A stretch of 64,000 nucleotides of DNA from Macrocystis pyrifera (GCA_031763025.1 JASSKH010000022.1:716628-780627); one strand, 5' to 3'. Counted from the stretch's first letter, positions 33,130-47,324 are shown. The notes: a model not told the origin generated them from the letters alone. A program made the numbers and translations.

Positions 33130-36100
33130 GCGGTGACAACTCGGAAAATGGAAGAAGAACGGCTAAACATTACCAGAGATACCCTGAAGAAGATTAAAGT
33201 GGTGATCGTTCTCCAAGACGAAGGAATCGTCTACTGCCCCATCCCTAAGGTAAATGATAGGGGTGTCAGTGAACGTAGGACAGATGACTGCACATCACTG
33301 TAGAGAACGTGCGGTCCTGGCCTTTACACTTCGGTTGAGGGCTACTGTGCACTTTGTTGTCCCAACGTTACCTGAAATGCTTGCTTAGTATTCTCTTCGC
33401 ATGATGCGAGTATTGTATGCACCCAGTTGCATAATATGTGCGATGCAACCCCCCGCGTGGGGCGAGTAGAAACCGCGACCCACATGCGTCCCTGTCTGTT
33501 CGTCATGCTTGCAGCTGACGGCCACCCTGCACACACCGTCTTCGTAATGGCAGGGGAAAAATTGAAAACGGCAAGCGAAATACTTCGAACATCCGCTGTC
33601 CTCATGAGTGCCATACGACTCAACACCAGGTTTGGTGGTTATAAAAATACTGCACGAAGTTTAAGCTTATACTATACCCACTACCTGGCATTGTACACGT
33701 TTCGCCGGGTATGGGAGGGTAATATTTGTTAATGATTCACTTGAGTTAATGTGGCGCGTTCAATCGTTCGTCCTCAAGTGTTTAATGCAAAGCCCAAAGA
33801 CACGTACCAGGTAGACCTACGCTCTTTGACCCATTCATAGAGTCACTATATTCGCTCTCAGGAAAAGGCCTCCCGGCCCTCCCTCTGATTGGTCAGCGTC
33901 TGGCCGTACCCAACGTCGACTGGAAATGTTCCAGATACGCCATGCTGGGTCTACTTAGGCTTCGGTTGTACGATAGACACCGTGCTACTGCATAGAGGTA
34001 GCACCTGCAGTACGATTCTGGGGGTTACTCGCTTCATGGATTGAACACCCTACACAACAGATGCTTTTTGACCAAAAGAAGTACGTTGAGGCCGATGCCC
34101 AATGCAATAGAATAGGGTCGCGAACGCTTTCAATATTACGTACCAGGTATGCAATGCACATCAAATGCAACGATATTATGTGCGTAGCTCTTCAGTTATT
34201 TGATGAGGAGCTCCGTCAGTGAGACGTGTGTTGAGGATTCGAACAGCATAATCGATCGTGGTTCGGCTCCCAGGTAGAAATAGTTCACCCCGTAGCTGAT
34301 ATTATACATCTATTTTTCTTCGTTAATAACTATTAGGAATATTGCGGTGCCCCTTTTGATTTTAACTCATTTCGTATTGCTTCTTTCACTGTCACACGGC
34401 TTTATTTTGTCCATTCAAGAAGTCCAGTCCACAACCAAAGATGAACAGTGCCCGCGCTTTTCTAGCATGGTTTCGCACGGGTTGGTGCGGTAGTTTGTGT
34501 AACAACACATAGTAACAACACATATTTTACCCGAAAAAAATATGATTTCGCAACACGTTTGTGTTTTTGTTTTGTTTTCGGTGGATTGAGGTTTTGAGGG
34601 ATCCCAAGCTTTCGGCGAGTAACAAAAAAACAAAAACAAAAAACTTCATCAACAGTTCGGCAGGCCCAGTAAAGCACGTGTGCAAACGTTCTGGGCTCTT
34701 ATCTTCAACATGCCGTTGACATTTGGACCCTTGTGCGGTAAGCGTGCAAATTCCGGCATCGCCTCCTGTTCACCACATAATTTTTGGGCGTAACGATGGC
34801 GTCATATCGGTGACTTCATACTGACCATATTGAGTCAGATGTTCGAGTGTTTGCGTGAAACGCGATAAACACATTCTTCGGACCATCCGACGGGCGTCTT
34901 GTATAGAAATAAAAACATGTGTAATCCCTTCGAAAACGAATGACTACCATTGACCTTTTTGAACGTCGGGTCACATTTTCGGCGGCAGCGCCAGTCCTAG
35001 GCCCTTCAAACAAGAGCTGGCTATGGGCGTTGGAAATGACACGCATCCATTGTGATGTGCAGGCACTACTCACTGATACGAGCTTACGAGTACATTTGTT
35101 CGGATATTCGCTTATATGCAACACCAGTTATGCGGATAGGTTACAAGTCGGTCCTACTCGTACTACGGGGGACCGTAGTAAAGAGGACAAAACATTGTGA
35201 GTAAAAAAAGAGAGAATTTATAGGTTTTCGAGTGTACAGTAGGTCCTATTTACTATGGCCCCCCCGTAATAGTACGGTAAATTGTGTATCCAAAGCATCA
35301 CCACAAGTGCCGATGATGCTGAGAACGTTGTTAGAATGTTGCTAGATCGTTGTAGAGAGCATTACATGGAACAGTACCGCCTACGGTGGAATATCCCTGC
35401 CCGTAGCATGCGCATTGTCCCGGATGGGTAGGCGAAAGCCATCCCTACGTTGATCCCCCTTTTATTTCCTCTCCTTTCGTCTCCCTCTCTCTTCTCTCCT
35501 TTGCGCTTCTCTTCTTCTCTTAATCTCTGAGATCGACATTCTTTCCGTATTGACTGCAAAAACTCTGATTTTAAACCATTCTTCTTTCTTTTTCTTCACA
35601 AGCGATCTTTACAGACAAATCGGTGCTACCTCTGCCATCGCTCTTCACAGAGACAGAGCCTCGACACACGCATCATCCTTTCATCTCTTCTACTGTTCAT
35701 AGCGGTCAGTATTATACCAAACATGTGACGTTCGTGGCGGACGAAATCTGGGGCGATATGCGTCAACCAGGTCGTAGATACAACTGGGTCAATGAATAGG
35801 TCAAACCTAACTTGACAAGGCGCATGTAGGTGTACCTGGAATTTTTCAGGCGCTGGTCAATCAAGAAAAGGGCCTGGAAGTTTTTTCCTGTGCGAAATGT
35901 GTAGGTTTGACTATATCTTGCTCTTGTCCTAATATTGCGTACATCGTATTTGAGAGAACTTTCTTACAATCTTCAAGTAACTACTGGTACTAGCTAGATG
36001 TGGCGTTGTTACTCGCAGATCAGGGTCTTTATAGCTGTCGCCAATTTGTGTGCGTTGGTGGACGGCGTACGTCGGACGCTTTAGGCAACTCGAAAAGGAC

Positions 36101-39100
36101 TCCTGTAGATTTGGCGCCGGCAAACATGAACAATCAAATTTTACACCAACATATACCAGGTAAAAAGCTTTCATATGCTTCCCCTGGGACGGAAAACCCT
36201 ACTTTGCGGCGAAAAATGTAGTTTTCCTTGATACACCAGCCCGGCCTCGCTTTGCACTTTCCTGCTCTTAGTCAACGCCTGAAGGAAAAACGTGCGTAAT
36301 AAGTATGTGGATCCATAACCAACCAGGGAGTGTTCCTAGCGATTTATCGCTGAAGACAGGCTTTATTCTTGACGCAACCTTGCAGCCGTCTGTTTGGAGG
36401 GGCACCGAGCTCTCGACGGCGTCCAAGGGAAGAAGATCAACACAGTTGGGGAGGCTCTATGCTGCAGATACAACGACATCTCTGCAGACAGCAGCAGCAG
36501 CAGCGTGCGTGGTGTATACGCTTGATTTATTGTTGACGTATCCGCAGAGACGTCCGTGTGCTCACTTCCTCTCTCACGCTGCATCGAGTCCCTTCACTTT
36601 ATGTTGTTGCGCATTTGGTGGCCGTTATCGGGGTTGCATGTAACTTGTACGTATTTCGAACGCCTCTTTTTCATCAGGTGTCCAGTTCCGAGTGGAAACG
36701 GGCTCTCCGATGGATGATGGGCGACAAGAACTGGGACAAACGTGATCGTACATTGCACGACAAGACTAAAAACGGCCTAGAGTTGCTAGCGGATAGGGGG
36801 CTCGAGGAAACTCGGTGGGCGCTTGAATCCGACCGTTTCACAAGGTAATATTTATGCCCCCCTGCTGATTCAAAATGGCGATACAGAACGGGTTTAGGAT
36901 ACATGACTGTCTATCTCCTACCAGATACGTTGGAAGGCGCCTGCCGTCGACGGTCGTTTAATAAGAACACGGCGAATGTTGTTTACTTTGGAGTGCGAGG
37001 CAGCGGCAAGGGAAATGTTAGGACTTAACTTCAACTGGGGTCCGAAAGGACCAAACCTTCCTCCGCCGTTTTTCTCTTTTACTGAGTCCGTCAACTGTCC
37101 CATGAGTGTGACGTCAAACACGCTTTAGCTTGTTTGTATTTGCGCGACACCGAGCGGAAGCCCGACCCGAGCTCCACTACAGTTGTTGTCTACAGTATAT
37201 GCAGTAGACATGGCGCGTCATTCATCTCGGAGTATCTCTATATGCGAGATTGGTGAACAGGTTTGAAGGACGCAAGTATCCACACCGCTATTTACGCAGC
37301 CACGCCTAAACCGCGTAATGCCAGGTGTGCCCGCATCGCGTTTTGGTGTGATCAACACGCACAGCACCAGTAGCGACTCGCCCGTACAGCGTTCACCTGT
37401 CAACGGCCACGTACCTTTGATCACAACTAAAACCTAAACTGCATGCTTTCGTGCTTGTCGATACTACTCACGTTTGGCACCAAACAAGGTTCGTGGTGGT
37501 GCGGGACCCAGCTGAACGCATAGTATCCGCTTTCATGAACAAGTGCGCTCGCCACGGCTACGAAAGGTGTGTAATCTAGGACGCGCAATCACCGTCCCCG
37601 GTTTCCGGATGAAACTACACTCAACCGTGATATACGGACGGGGTCGTCTGGCCGCACAATAGCATAGAATACAATATGCGGGCGATGCATGCTTCAGCCG
37701 CTTTGATCTATGTTACGCACCACTTCTGCGATTGACTGAAGGTGACCGAAGGAACTGAGAGCCCTCACGCTGCCCCTTTGAGATTCAACTCGCGGAACTC
37801 CACGCGTTACTAGCGCTGGCACGTAGCGCACATCCTACTCGACGGAAATCACCGAAGCGTCGATATGAAAGGAAAAAAAGCAACACACCGGCCGTGTGTG
37901 GCGTGCGCTGTAGGTTCCGGAGTGACCAGTGGAAGGGATAGATGACGACACACTAACAGCCCCACGACTAGCGGTGATTGCTTGTCCAGGGGTATCCATA
38001 TACTTCAGCATTCAAAACGGGCATTGCCAAACTGCGCTGACTGTAGGGTGAGTCTCGTCCGTCCGCCACTGTCCTTATATGTTTACGTCTGTCTTTCGTG
38101 CGTTTCAGTGGACATGTTACCCGGCACGGTGCCCCGAACTGTGACTATCTCACCATCATGCCGGAACTGTTTCCGAACACGAGGACGGCGTCACTAACCA
38201 GTCACGCACGATTGAAGGGTGAGAAGACATCCCGTCCAAATGCCTTGAATTTGCATCGTTGTGGTCTAACTGGAAGGCGCCATTCGGGATACTGTATCAA
38301 TGTTTTTCTTGTAGTAGTGCAGCAGCGTACATGCCCAGCTGAGAGCATCCATGTATTGAGCTATACGCGACAACCGTTGTGTTCGTGCTCAGACAGAGTA
38401 AACGGAAACGGCCAACATCGCCTGAGAAGGTATTCAAGCATGTCAAACGTCAGAGACCTAAAACATCGGTCGGCCAGATGTGGCGGATTCGTCTTGGTAC
38501 CGACAAGCGTATAAAATAGCGATACCAACCTCACATACAAGTGTGCTCTTCGGGCGTTGACCGGGAGGATGAAACGAAAGCAAAGCGGAGGGTGCATAGC
38601 AACAACCGCACTGTGAATGCCGTACGATGTCTCCATTTCAATGTCATGTACCACCAGGTACGTACTATAGTATATCGGCCACTACATAGTAACAACAGCT
38701 TTTAGTCAGACGTACCTAAAACAATCATAGTGATGGGTTGTTTACATATTTACAGGGTGAGTTTTATAGCAGTCGATTACCTGTTTTCCACTCCACTTTC
38801 TCGCACTGTTGATTGTATGTTATTTCGTGACCACTGTGTTGTACGTACTAATTTGTTGAACTACATGTTGTGCCCGTGAAGGAGCTGAGGACACTCATAT
38901 GAAAATGAATCCCAAACACGACATAAACACTCGTCGCACATTGTGTGAGACGATTGTGAACGGTTGACTGAACCCACTGTTAAAATACACAGCAGCACCA
39001 AAGGTGGCCGGGACCCCCGTCTTGAGTAACGTGGGCGTAAACAAATCCGTGTAGAGATATTGGATGATGGGGTAGACCTCTAAAATTGAGTGTTGATAAC

Positions 39101-42100
39101 CTCATGATCCGATACACATAGCAGTGTATTACGTTGTTCAACGTCTCCACAATGACAATGATTCTCTTATGCCCATATTTCGCACAGGGGAGGGCCCGGT
39201 CACCTGGGAACGAAAACATGTCAATTCATATGTATGCATGCGGACTATTTTGCCGACTCGATGAGAAGCCGGAAGTAAGTACGGAGAGGAGTTACTCTGT
39301 TGTACGTGAAGAGGTTTCCCCTTTTAGCTTCCCTTGGTGTTTTTCTTTCGGAGAATGTTCCTGAGTGGTTGACATTCAAGTTCATGCTGCACCTTGCCGA
39401 ATGACCATCTTGATATTGATAGTATAACGGGACTTGTCAACTGCTATACATGTTTCATGCGAAAATTCTACAAACTGTTTGTTCATGTAGGCAAATATGG
39501 GCTTTCACAAAGTATCTCTAAGGAGCTACTCCGAGGCTGAACTTAATGGAACAATTCCAGTTCGGTTGGGAGTCATGAAGTGGCAACCTGATGCCCACAA
39601 TAGGAAAACATAACGGGAAAACACTACCTTGTTTAAGGCTGCAGTACCTTCTATCTTGAGCAAAGGGACCCCTGAATCACATTCGTAATTTAATATTCAG
39701 CAACCAACACGTCGTTTTGTCAGTATGATATTCATGAATATATTCGACACATATCCGCAATGTATGCTTTTCTGTCACCCAAGTATAGGGTCTTCTTTCG
39801 TTGTATGCCTAATATTGTGGAAGGACGCTTGCAGGGGTACAGGTATCCCGTAGTTTATCCGAGGTTTCTCACGTCGGGGGCTAAAGGCCATCTTGGAATC
39901 TTGCAGAAATATCAAACTTTGTCGAGTACGTGCGCGTAGATGTCTCGCCAAAGATTGTAGACGACTTGGAAATGGTACAAGGTGTTTGCCAACAAGATTC
40001 GCTTTTGTAGAAGGAACACAATTTAAACTGCTTCAAACAAAGAAGAATAAAGATCTTCAACTCATTTTAGCCTTTTTTCAGCACAAATACTTTACAGCCC
40101 CCGCGGGATCGTCATTTCTTGCCTGCAGTTCTTTTTTCGGCTTCGTCAGCTTACAACAGGTAGTTGAAACGATCGTCCAGACGATCGGCAACGTTTTGGT
40201 GAAAACCGCGGTATTACTGTAGGTTCTCTCGTGTGATGATTAATATTTGGCGGTTTTGAAAGTTTGTTCGTGCGCTATTTATAGGTCGCTACTTCGAGTT
40301 CACGAAAACACCTCGTCCGTTTCTTGCTTTTCCCGATTAAGACCGCAAACTAGCGCACACGACACCCAGAAACACCCGATCAGGAGCGTGTATCGATTCA
40401 CCGGGCTGCGGTTGCTTGCGAGGGGCTGTAGCCGTCTGCAAGTGATCCCCAAATATGTAGTAAGGGGGTCGTTTTTGTCATATGTCGTGTCTTCCAATTT
40501 TTTACCATGTTCGACCACCGCACTCCCTTTAACTCTAAGTGTAAACCTTCGTTGAGAAAAAGCGAACAGGCAATCCAGAGAGAATCACAAGCTGCGGGTG
40601 AAGCACGAAGCTGATGCATTAGCTCTCTGCCGTGGCATTGACAAGCATAGCGTACCAAAATTGCGGCGGAATTGAACATATCGAAAACAATAGATTTTAC
40701 ACTCATCCGGAAACCCGGGTAAAAGGGGTGGATAATATCTCCTGTGGCCGCGATACCTCACATACCAACCACCGTCGAGAAAAAAGTTTGAGCTGACATT
40801 GATTTCCAAGCATAAGGGTTATTAATAGGTACCTAACGATTATTATGCATCGGGTATAACGAGTTTGGGCAGGTTCACAGTTTAAGAGCCTCGTCGGCGA
40901 GAAATGTTTGGGTTCAATACTACAACCGCTACCGTGGCCGCGCTCGGACATAGATGAAACGCGCTATCAATACCAGAGGTTGATAATCATTGTTCGAACA
41001 GTACTTATACAACCGATAATTGTAATGTGCCACTTCTCGTCGTCTGAATGATGGATTTTCCAGCCTAAGGGAACGTAGGTGCCAGAAACTACCTACATTT
41101 TTTGTTATCTCAAGGTATTGTAAACTTGATCGACATTTCAACTCCGGAGCTCGATATGACACCACGACGGCGACACGCCAGTGTCGTCGTGGGCATTCCC
41201 TGAAAGGTGAGAATTTTGCGCGCTCACTCGACCCGTCGCCGTCAGCCATATCTGAGAGCGATGCCCCCCCCAACTGTCCCTATCGCTTTGCGCTGAGTAC
41301 TACGTGCGACAGAGCTCGCGGAAACAGATCCCGAAATGACGTTTTTCCACTTCACAAGTGGCATTTACAGGCAAGCTGAACAACACGATGGCGATACTTG
41401 CAAGGTGAAGAATGAAGCTCTTTCTGTTGTCAGCACACTCCAGTGTACCAGGTATCTGCCAATATTGTAAATTATTACTACGTCCAGTAAATGCCGGTTG
41501 CAAGACATAGAGTTGGCTATGACGAAGCAACCGAGATACTGCAGCTACATAGGACGTGCATCCAGCAGCTACCGGAATGTAGCAGAGATGCCACACCGAG
41601 CTTGTAGGTGAAACACTGTGAGCGGTTCTTCGAGAATTTGGAATTCCGGACGTCAAAGCAAGAGACGGCAAGACATTATGCACCCGGTGCACCATCCTCA
41701 TTGAAACATCAATTTCACCGCATGAACACCACGCCCTTTCCGAACGAACTACGACGTTCTTATTGTCAGATCAGAAATGTCCACTACCGGCCGCAAGCTT
41801 GCTTTTGCGACCTGCCGAAGGTGAGTGTAGTGGTCGTTCACCCGGTGTTCTGTAGGACTAGCATTAGTAGACACGGCAATAGAGATATGGGGATGTCGTC
41901 GGCGAAACGCATGACCACCCGCTTTGTTCGCAAAGAATCACATGCTTCGGGGGAGAAGCAGGTAGGTGGGCAGGCGGCAATGGATTTTATACGTGGAACC
42001 CGTCGACATGCACACACGTTCTTGGTGTCACTTGTTACTTGTTGCTAGCCTGTCATGATGTCAAGGTCGCCGTTTCCGCCGCCGCTACATGGATACGTTC

Positions 42101-44318
42101 TGTTCGCGACTCGTGATCGCAACCGACTGAGGACCAATAAACGCGGGAAGACAAAACCACCCGCGATTAATACACGAGCACAACGACGGTGTCTTGTTTT
42201 TTATAGATCCGGGTGTGTCTGTTTTTTCCTGACGGTGGTCAAACTTTAGATCAAGACTGATTTTTTTTGTTCAACGGGGGTCGGTACAGCGTCTCACTAG
42301 AACCGTTGCACTTCACAACTCATCGATATACCGAGGCCGTGGAATCCTATATTAATATAATATCTGTTGACATTGCATGTGTCGACCGGGGAACAATATC
42401 TTTGCACGTGTGTTTTCCTACGGCCTCATGTTCAATGACTGTTAAACTACCCCGAAATGACATGTCTGTATAATTTGAGTGTTTTGCGTAAGCATGGCGT
42501 CACAACCAAATGGCTACTAAGAGGATGTGGCGGAGCACCGCACCGGGTGCACCACTGCTTGGTACTAGATCTAAATCAAGCGCGCAATTCGGCATAATCA
42601 CTGTGATCCCGTGTGCCCGCCCCCCCCTACGACCTCCACTCAATTTACTTATCCAGCTTTTGCCAGCCTTCCATGTGATGCCACTCTCCAACCTATCCGC
42701 AGAAGCGGAAGCCTTGGCGGGCAGGCTTCCTGCAGCTTCACCTGATTCGGTGAGTGGCTGTGGCGTTTCGATAGAGTGAACGGAAAGAGGGTCGGATTCA
42801 GTGAACTGTCCCAACACGAGGGGGGGAAAATCTGCTACTGTAACAATTGGCCACCACATGCGTGCAGAGCTCCACGCTATCCTTCCTGAGGCGTTTCCTT
42901 GCTTGACACGTACTACGACTTCACACCAATCTAGGGATATATTTCAAACTATATTCCCCGCTTCCCCCCCCGACTGAACTGCCTAAGGTCGGCGACCTCG
43001 AGATTGACGGCGCAGGAGCTGATGGCATGGGAAGCCCCATCGCAAGTGACAGGAAAACCGGAATAAACGGCGCGCGACGGACGGAGATTCACACGTTTTT
43101 GAAGGAAAGGTTCAGCACATACCATCAGGCCGCTTTTGAAATGAATGTGAGATGCACGAACATTCTGTTGCACGTTTGATGCTCTCTCTTTCTGCACACA
43201 CTGAGCATGCCGATGTAATTATGGCATACTGGGATTCACGTAGAGCGTGAGAATATGCCTCCCAGTCCCTGCGTCCGATTGCAGTTAAAAAAAGGCATTC
43301 CGCGGTAGGCGTTGATCCGCCCAGTCTTTCCTTCCATTCCTCGATTCGATGAGCACAAACAACCCCGTGCTTTGGTCGTGTACGGGCTAGCTCAGGAGTT
43401 GAATATTCGATATCCAACGCGGTCGATACTCAGCTTTTCGATCTGCGTGATGCATCGATCGCGGGTGTTTTGTCCATAGTTTACGCCGAGTGGAGTATCA
43501 CAGCGCGTCGTCCAACAACGGCAACACACGGTACATTCTACCACAATGTCGGCATTGCGTCGCGTTGCAACAGACCATGGGCCGACCGTAGATCAGCATT
43601 CTCGGAGTACACTGAGCCGTCGGTTGTATTCAACGGGATATTTCGTGAAGCAAACCAAATGGAGTGGTACATGTCACATCGCAACACCGGCTTGAGCTGA
43701 ACTGGATGGCCCTCTCCAGGCTATAGTTGATTGCCGATTTGTTTCAGGTGATATCAAAGCGTGTTTGACTGTCGTGGGTTTGGCTATACACGATTTGTAA
43801 ACGTTCGGTGGCCATGCTCCCTTGTAGGTCTGCCCAACAACAGTGATGTCACGCCCGCGATTCGTTTCACGAGGGTCGCGTACGAAGTGCCTGTTAGGCA
43901 GTAAGGTTCTTGATTTGAAAAGCACACTATTGCTTGTTCGACCGTTGCCTTCCCTCCAATATCCCATCGATAGGGCACTACTCGAGCTGGCGACAAAAAG
44001 GATGACTTCATGTCGGAGCGGGTAGTAAAGGTCATCGACAAAGTGAGCATGTGTACGTAGTATTGGGATCTCCACACCTGACTTCACACCCTGCCCGATG
44101 CCGATGAAACCATCCTCTGTGGTGTTCTATCGGTGCATGGGTATCCCTCGAACGTGTCTCCATGCACACCGCGCTTCACGTTGTCTTACACGTATCATCG
44201 CTCATTGTTGTGCGTTCGTTTGTTCTCCATTGCTCCGTGTCTCGCTGATCGAAACCACACCTTTTCCTCCTTGAAGATGTACGAGAAGGACTACGACCTG
44301 CTTGGAGACTACTTTTAG
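33130..44318 (+). CDS. Carbohydrate sulfotransferase (Sulfotransfer_2-type), eight exons
   Basis: Exons 33130-33249, 36678-36844, 37489-37566, 39887-39974, 41770-41820, 42657-42749, 43974-44042 and 44277-44318 all have GT-AG borders, join in phase and give 235 residues ending at TAG. They carry the family landmarks in order. The 5'-phosphosulfate loop is YCPIPKVSSSEWKR, split by intron 1. The 3'-phosphate motif is FVVVRDPAERIVSAF. Then come NFVEYVRVD, HYRPQACFCDLPK (family HWRPQ...C), PLSNLSAEAEALA and a C-terminus DKMYEKDYDLLGDYF like the family's Y.kDyelfgY end. Known role: transfer of sulfate from PAPS to a sugar hydroxyl in the Golgi lumen. Inferred substrate: a cell-wall polysaccharide such as a fucan. 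The motifs are intact, so the gene may be active. Least certain are the borders of exon 4 (donor GTACAA) and exon 7, a possible further exon between 42750 and 43973, and the 5' end. Confidence 0.85.
35163..35269 (+). mobile_element. MITE, TA-flanked, copy 2 of 4
   Basis: A 107 bp element with inverted repeats (CTACGGGGGACCGTAGTAAA against GGCCCCCCCGTAA), bounded by TA, with internal TATAGGTTTT. It lies in intron 1 of the sulfotransferase gene. Confidence 0.75.
43125..43417 (-). CDS. Unassigned minus-strand open frame inside a sulfotransferase intron
   Basis: The frame opens at ATG 43417 (MDIEYSTPELARTRP), continues EEWKERLGGSTPTAECLF and RRDWEAYSHALRES, and meets a donor-like GTATGT on the minus strand near 43127. 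It looks protein-like, but family, upstream promoter and partner exons are unknown. It could be a nested gene, a transposon fragment or chance. Confidence 0.25.
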
Positions 44319-45871
44319 GATGGCCCGAACTGGTGTTGTTGGACGGGCCGTTTTCTAAGCATCCAGAATATCCTGCCGGGGCAAGCGCAAAAATCCAGCA
44401 GCCAACCAAGGCACCAGAGACGGTTTACACCGATACATATATAATATGCGATATAGCTATTGCGCACGATATGCGATAATAGCAAGATTGGCATCTTCGG
44501 ATACACGCTAGCATCAATGTCAAACCCGCTGCTGGATTCCCTGAAGCTGGGCTTTGTTCTCCACTTGGCCTCGAATGCACGGTGCTTTGACGGCGCACGT
44601 CGGGCGCGCTCAGACGCGTTCTACGATAGATGTAGCGCACTTCCGCTAAATTGTTTTTCTGAATGACGGGGCTCCTCAGCTCAAAATCATCCGAATGCCC
44701 ATCTTGTTTCGAAAAATGACATTCTTATATACTTGGGCCAGGTAGTTGTTCATCTGGAAGCAATTCGATTTTTGCCAACGTCAGTTTTCGGGTGAGGTAT
44801 GGAGCGCCTCACGTGAGGAGCCTCAGACCCTTTAGGGTGAACCCCTATCGTAGAATGCCTCTTCATTAGGTTGGGCCCCGAACAAATTTCGGCAACACCC
44901 TCACATGTACCCGAAATATGCACTCTGCCATACGCGAAACGAGGTGTGGTAGTGACTGCCGCGTTAACCTACGACAGAGCCACAAGTATACCTACCAATG
45001 TTCTACACGTCGAAGACGAGGCGGAAATGCCAGTGGCATTGGGGCCAAGGGTAGAATAACCAAGACGGAGCGATCAACCGCGCAAAGCAGAATGGAGACT
45101 ATATTTCATGAGCTCTCGAGCCTACACCGATGACCGCACCGTTGCGTAGGTATAGAAGTTTGGGACCAGGGAATTTCAATTCATAATGTACGTTTTAGGT
45201 GTGAGAATCCGAAATTGCAGCAAAGTAATTGAAATACCAATGTGCAGAATCTGTATACGTCAAGCAGAATGAAGGCCGAAGCCGTAGGCTGTAGTAGTAC
45301 GTTGTATGACTGGGAATTGTATGGGTATGCAAAAACGCGGATTTGGAGCGTTTCGGCCCCGGATTTCGACGATGGTAGGAGGGCTCGGGTATACAGAGGG
45401 CGGAACCGGTCCTCGCCCAGGCACGCGCTCGTGACTTCGCGGGCGAGAAAGCTGGGGGTGCCAGATGCGGCACAATCCAGTATGATCTGAATTCGGACTC
45501 CTTCGGGAACCGTGCCTTCATCTTCAAGAGCCCCGTTTCGCGTCTTGCGATAACGGGCGAGTTAAGGAACAACGCGGGCTCTGGCGGGCTCTTTATACCA
45601 TAACGAGATATCTGCAGTTCCTTCGATTGTGGAACGACAGTAGGACCTGCGCTCGCTCTGGTGTCTCACGTCCACAACCATCCAAACAAGATGAAGTCGC
45701 GTTCGCATCCAGCGCGCCGAAGGGCGACGCACCCCCTCGATTCATATAAGTCGGGTCTGCCAGCGATGCTTAAATCGGACAAGTGTTCGTTGCGGGAGGC
45801 CCGTCAGGGGCACGAGGCCTATAGCAGCACAGCATAACAAAAAAAAAATGTTTTCGTACGTTGAAAGAAAC
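44319..45871 (+). other. Region downstream of the sulfotransferase gene, mostly unassigned
   Basis: One plus-strand frame at about 44935-45059 has protein character (GVVVTAALTYDRATSIPTN, then HVEDEAEMPVALGP, stop), but no splice context supports it. The remainder shows only short frames. Confidence 0.3.
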
Positions 45872-47324
45872 CATGGCTTGTCACGGGCCGGTGGTCCGGG
45901 CTGGGCCAGGCCGGGCCGATCTGAAGGTTGTGATGAGCCGGGCGGGCCATCCGCCGAGTATGTGTCGAAAATTTGGCAGGCCAGGCCGGATCGAGCCGTG
46001 ATGACGTGTAATGGGTTGGGCCGGGCCGCGGCCCAGTATCCCAGACGTTTGATGGGCCGGGGCCGACCGGGACTCACCTTCTCGAAATTTGACGGGCCGG
46101 GCCGCGCCGCGGCTCATGAGGTGTGGGCTCTACATGCGCCGCTCCATCCTTCCCATGAGACGGCCCATCTGTTTTCGTAGGCCTGGCCGAGCCGTGGCTT
46201 ATGAGCTGTAGTGTACTACCTGATGCCTCTACAAGCTCCTCTGTGCTCTTACTCTTCGACGGATGCCTCGACAAGCTCCTCTGTGCGCTTACGCTTCGGC
46301 TGCCCTGATCTTCTCTTGACGGCGAGAACAAGCTTGCACTCCGCTTCGTGGTCCTTGTGTTAATATGTGATCAAAGCATTGGTGCCGTTATGGGCGTATA
46401 GAGAACAGAGGGCACTCCTTGCCGCCTTCGCGACGGAGGCAGCATTCGATGTGCCTACCGTTGTTCGGCCTGGTCGGAGCCGCCGGTGACAACTTCGTGG
46501 AGTAGGCTCAGACAGGGGAAATCTTCTGGCCATTAGTTGCAGCGACGCTCACCTTCGTGTTTGTGGTTGTCGAACCGGGAACGAGTACTCCTACTGTAGC
46601 ATGGATGACAAGCTGCCGCGAAACAATCCCCGGCGTTATTTTTGCTCTTTTCGGATGACAGCTGTAGATCGAGAGCAGGTGTTGTTGAAGCAGCTGGTAT
46701 CGCAGCAGCAGATAGGTGTTGCAGCAACAGGCAGATGCTGCTGCTGCTGAGATTGCATTAGTAGAAGGAGGGGTGGTGGTCCACCAGTCGAGACCGATTC
46801 CATCGGACCGGGTTGCTTGTGGAATATAAATGTGTGGGAACTGGGTACGCGTGCTTTATGGGCCGGAAGCAGCTGGCCCAAGGAAGCCAGAACGAAAAAA
46901 AACAGACGAAAACAAATGAAACACTGCTAAGAAAACAATTGAGCGCTTAGACGTGCACCTTTTAGTGCGGGATAATACATGGGCCAGCCTGGGGACCGGC
47001 CCGTCAAATTAACTGGGCGACCGGTGAAATCCACGACCGGACCCACGGAAGTGGTGGGCCGACGCGGGCCACTGTCAATGTCATGGGCCGGGCCTGGCCA
47101 TTAAATGTTTAGAATGTGGTGGGCTCAGCCGGGTCGCGGCCCATCCTCTAAAAAATGGATGTGCCGGGCCGGGCCGCGTTCCATGCTTTGAAAAATTGAT
47201 GTGCCGGGCAAGGCCTCGGCCTACCAAATGCAAATATGATGGACCGACCTGGGTCGCGGCCCATCATATTGAATATTGAAGGACCCCGGGTCGGCCCACC
47301 GGCGCCGGCTCAGGACATGCCCTG
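45872..47324 (-). mobile_element. hAT-like DNA transposon remnant, copy 2
   Basis: Ends CATGGCTTGTCACGGG (left) and complement of the right end CAGGGCATGTCCTGAG match those of the copy at 18378-19727. GGGCC arrays lie at 45890-46200 and 46975-47310. The core shares the block with GCATTGGTGCCGTTATGGGC and the CAG/CTG-rich stretch near 46680-46750. Coding capacity is lost. The two copies are well diverged from each other. Confidence 0.5.

Noticed and set aside
38009-38218. Possible extra sulfotransferase exons 38009-38047 and 38109-38218
   Set aside because: They fit the phase of exon 3, but their peptides do not resemble the family. The exon at 39887 supplies the expected segment and joins directly.
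40285-40340. Possible terminal exon reading RYFEFTKTPRPFLAFPD
   Set aside because: Using it would end the sulfotransferase before HYRPQ and the C-terminal motif, both of which were found further right.
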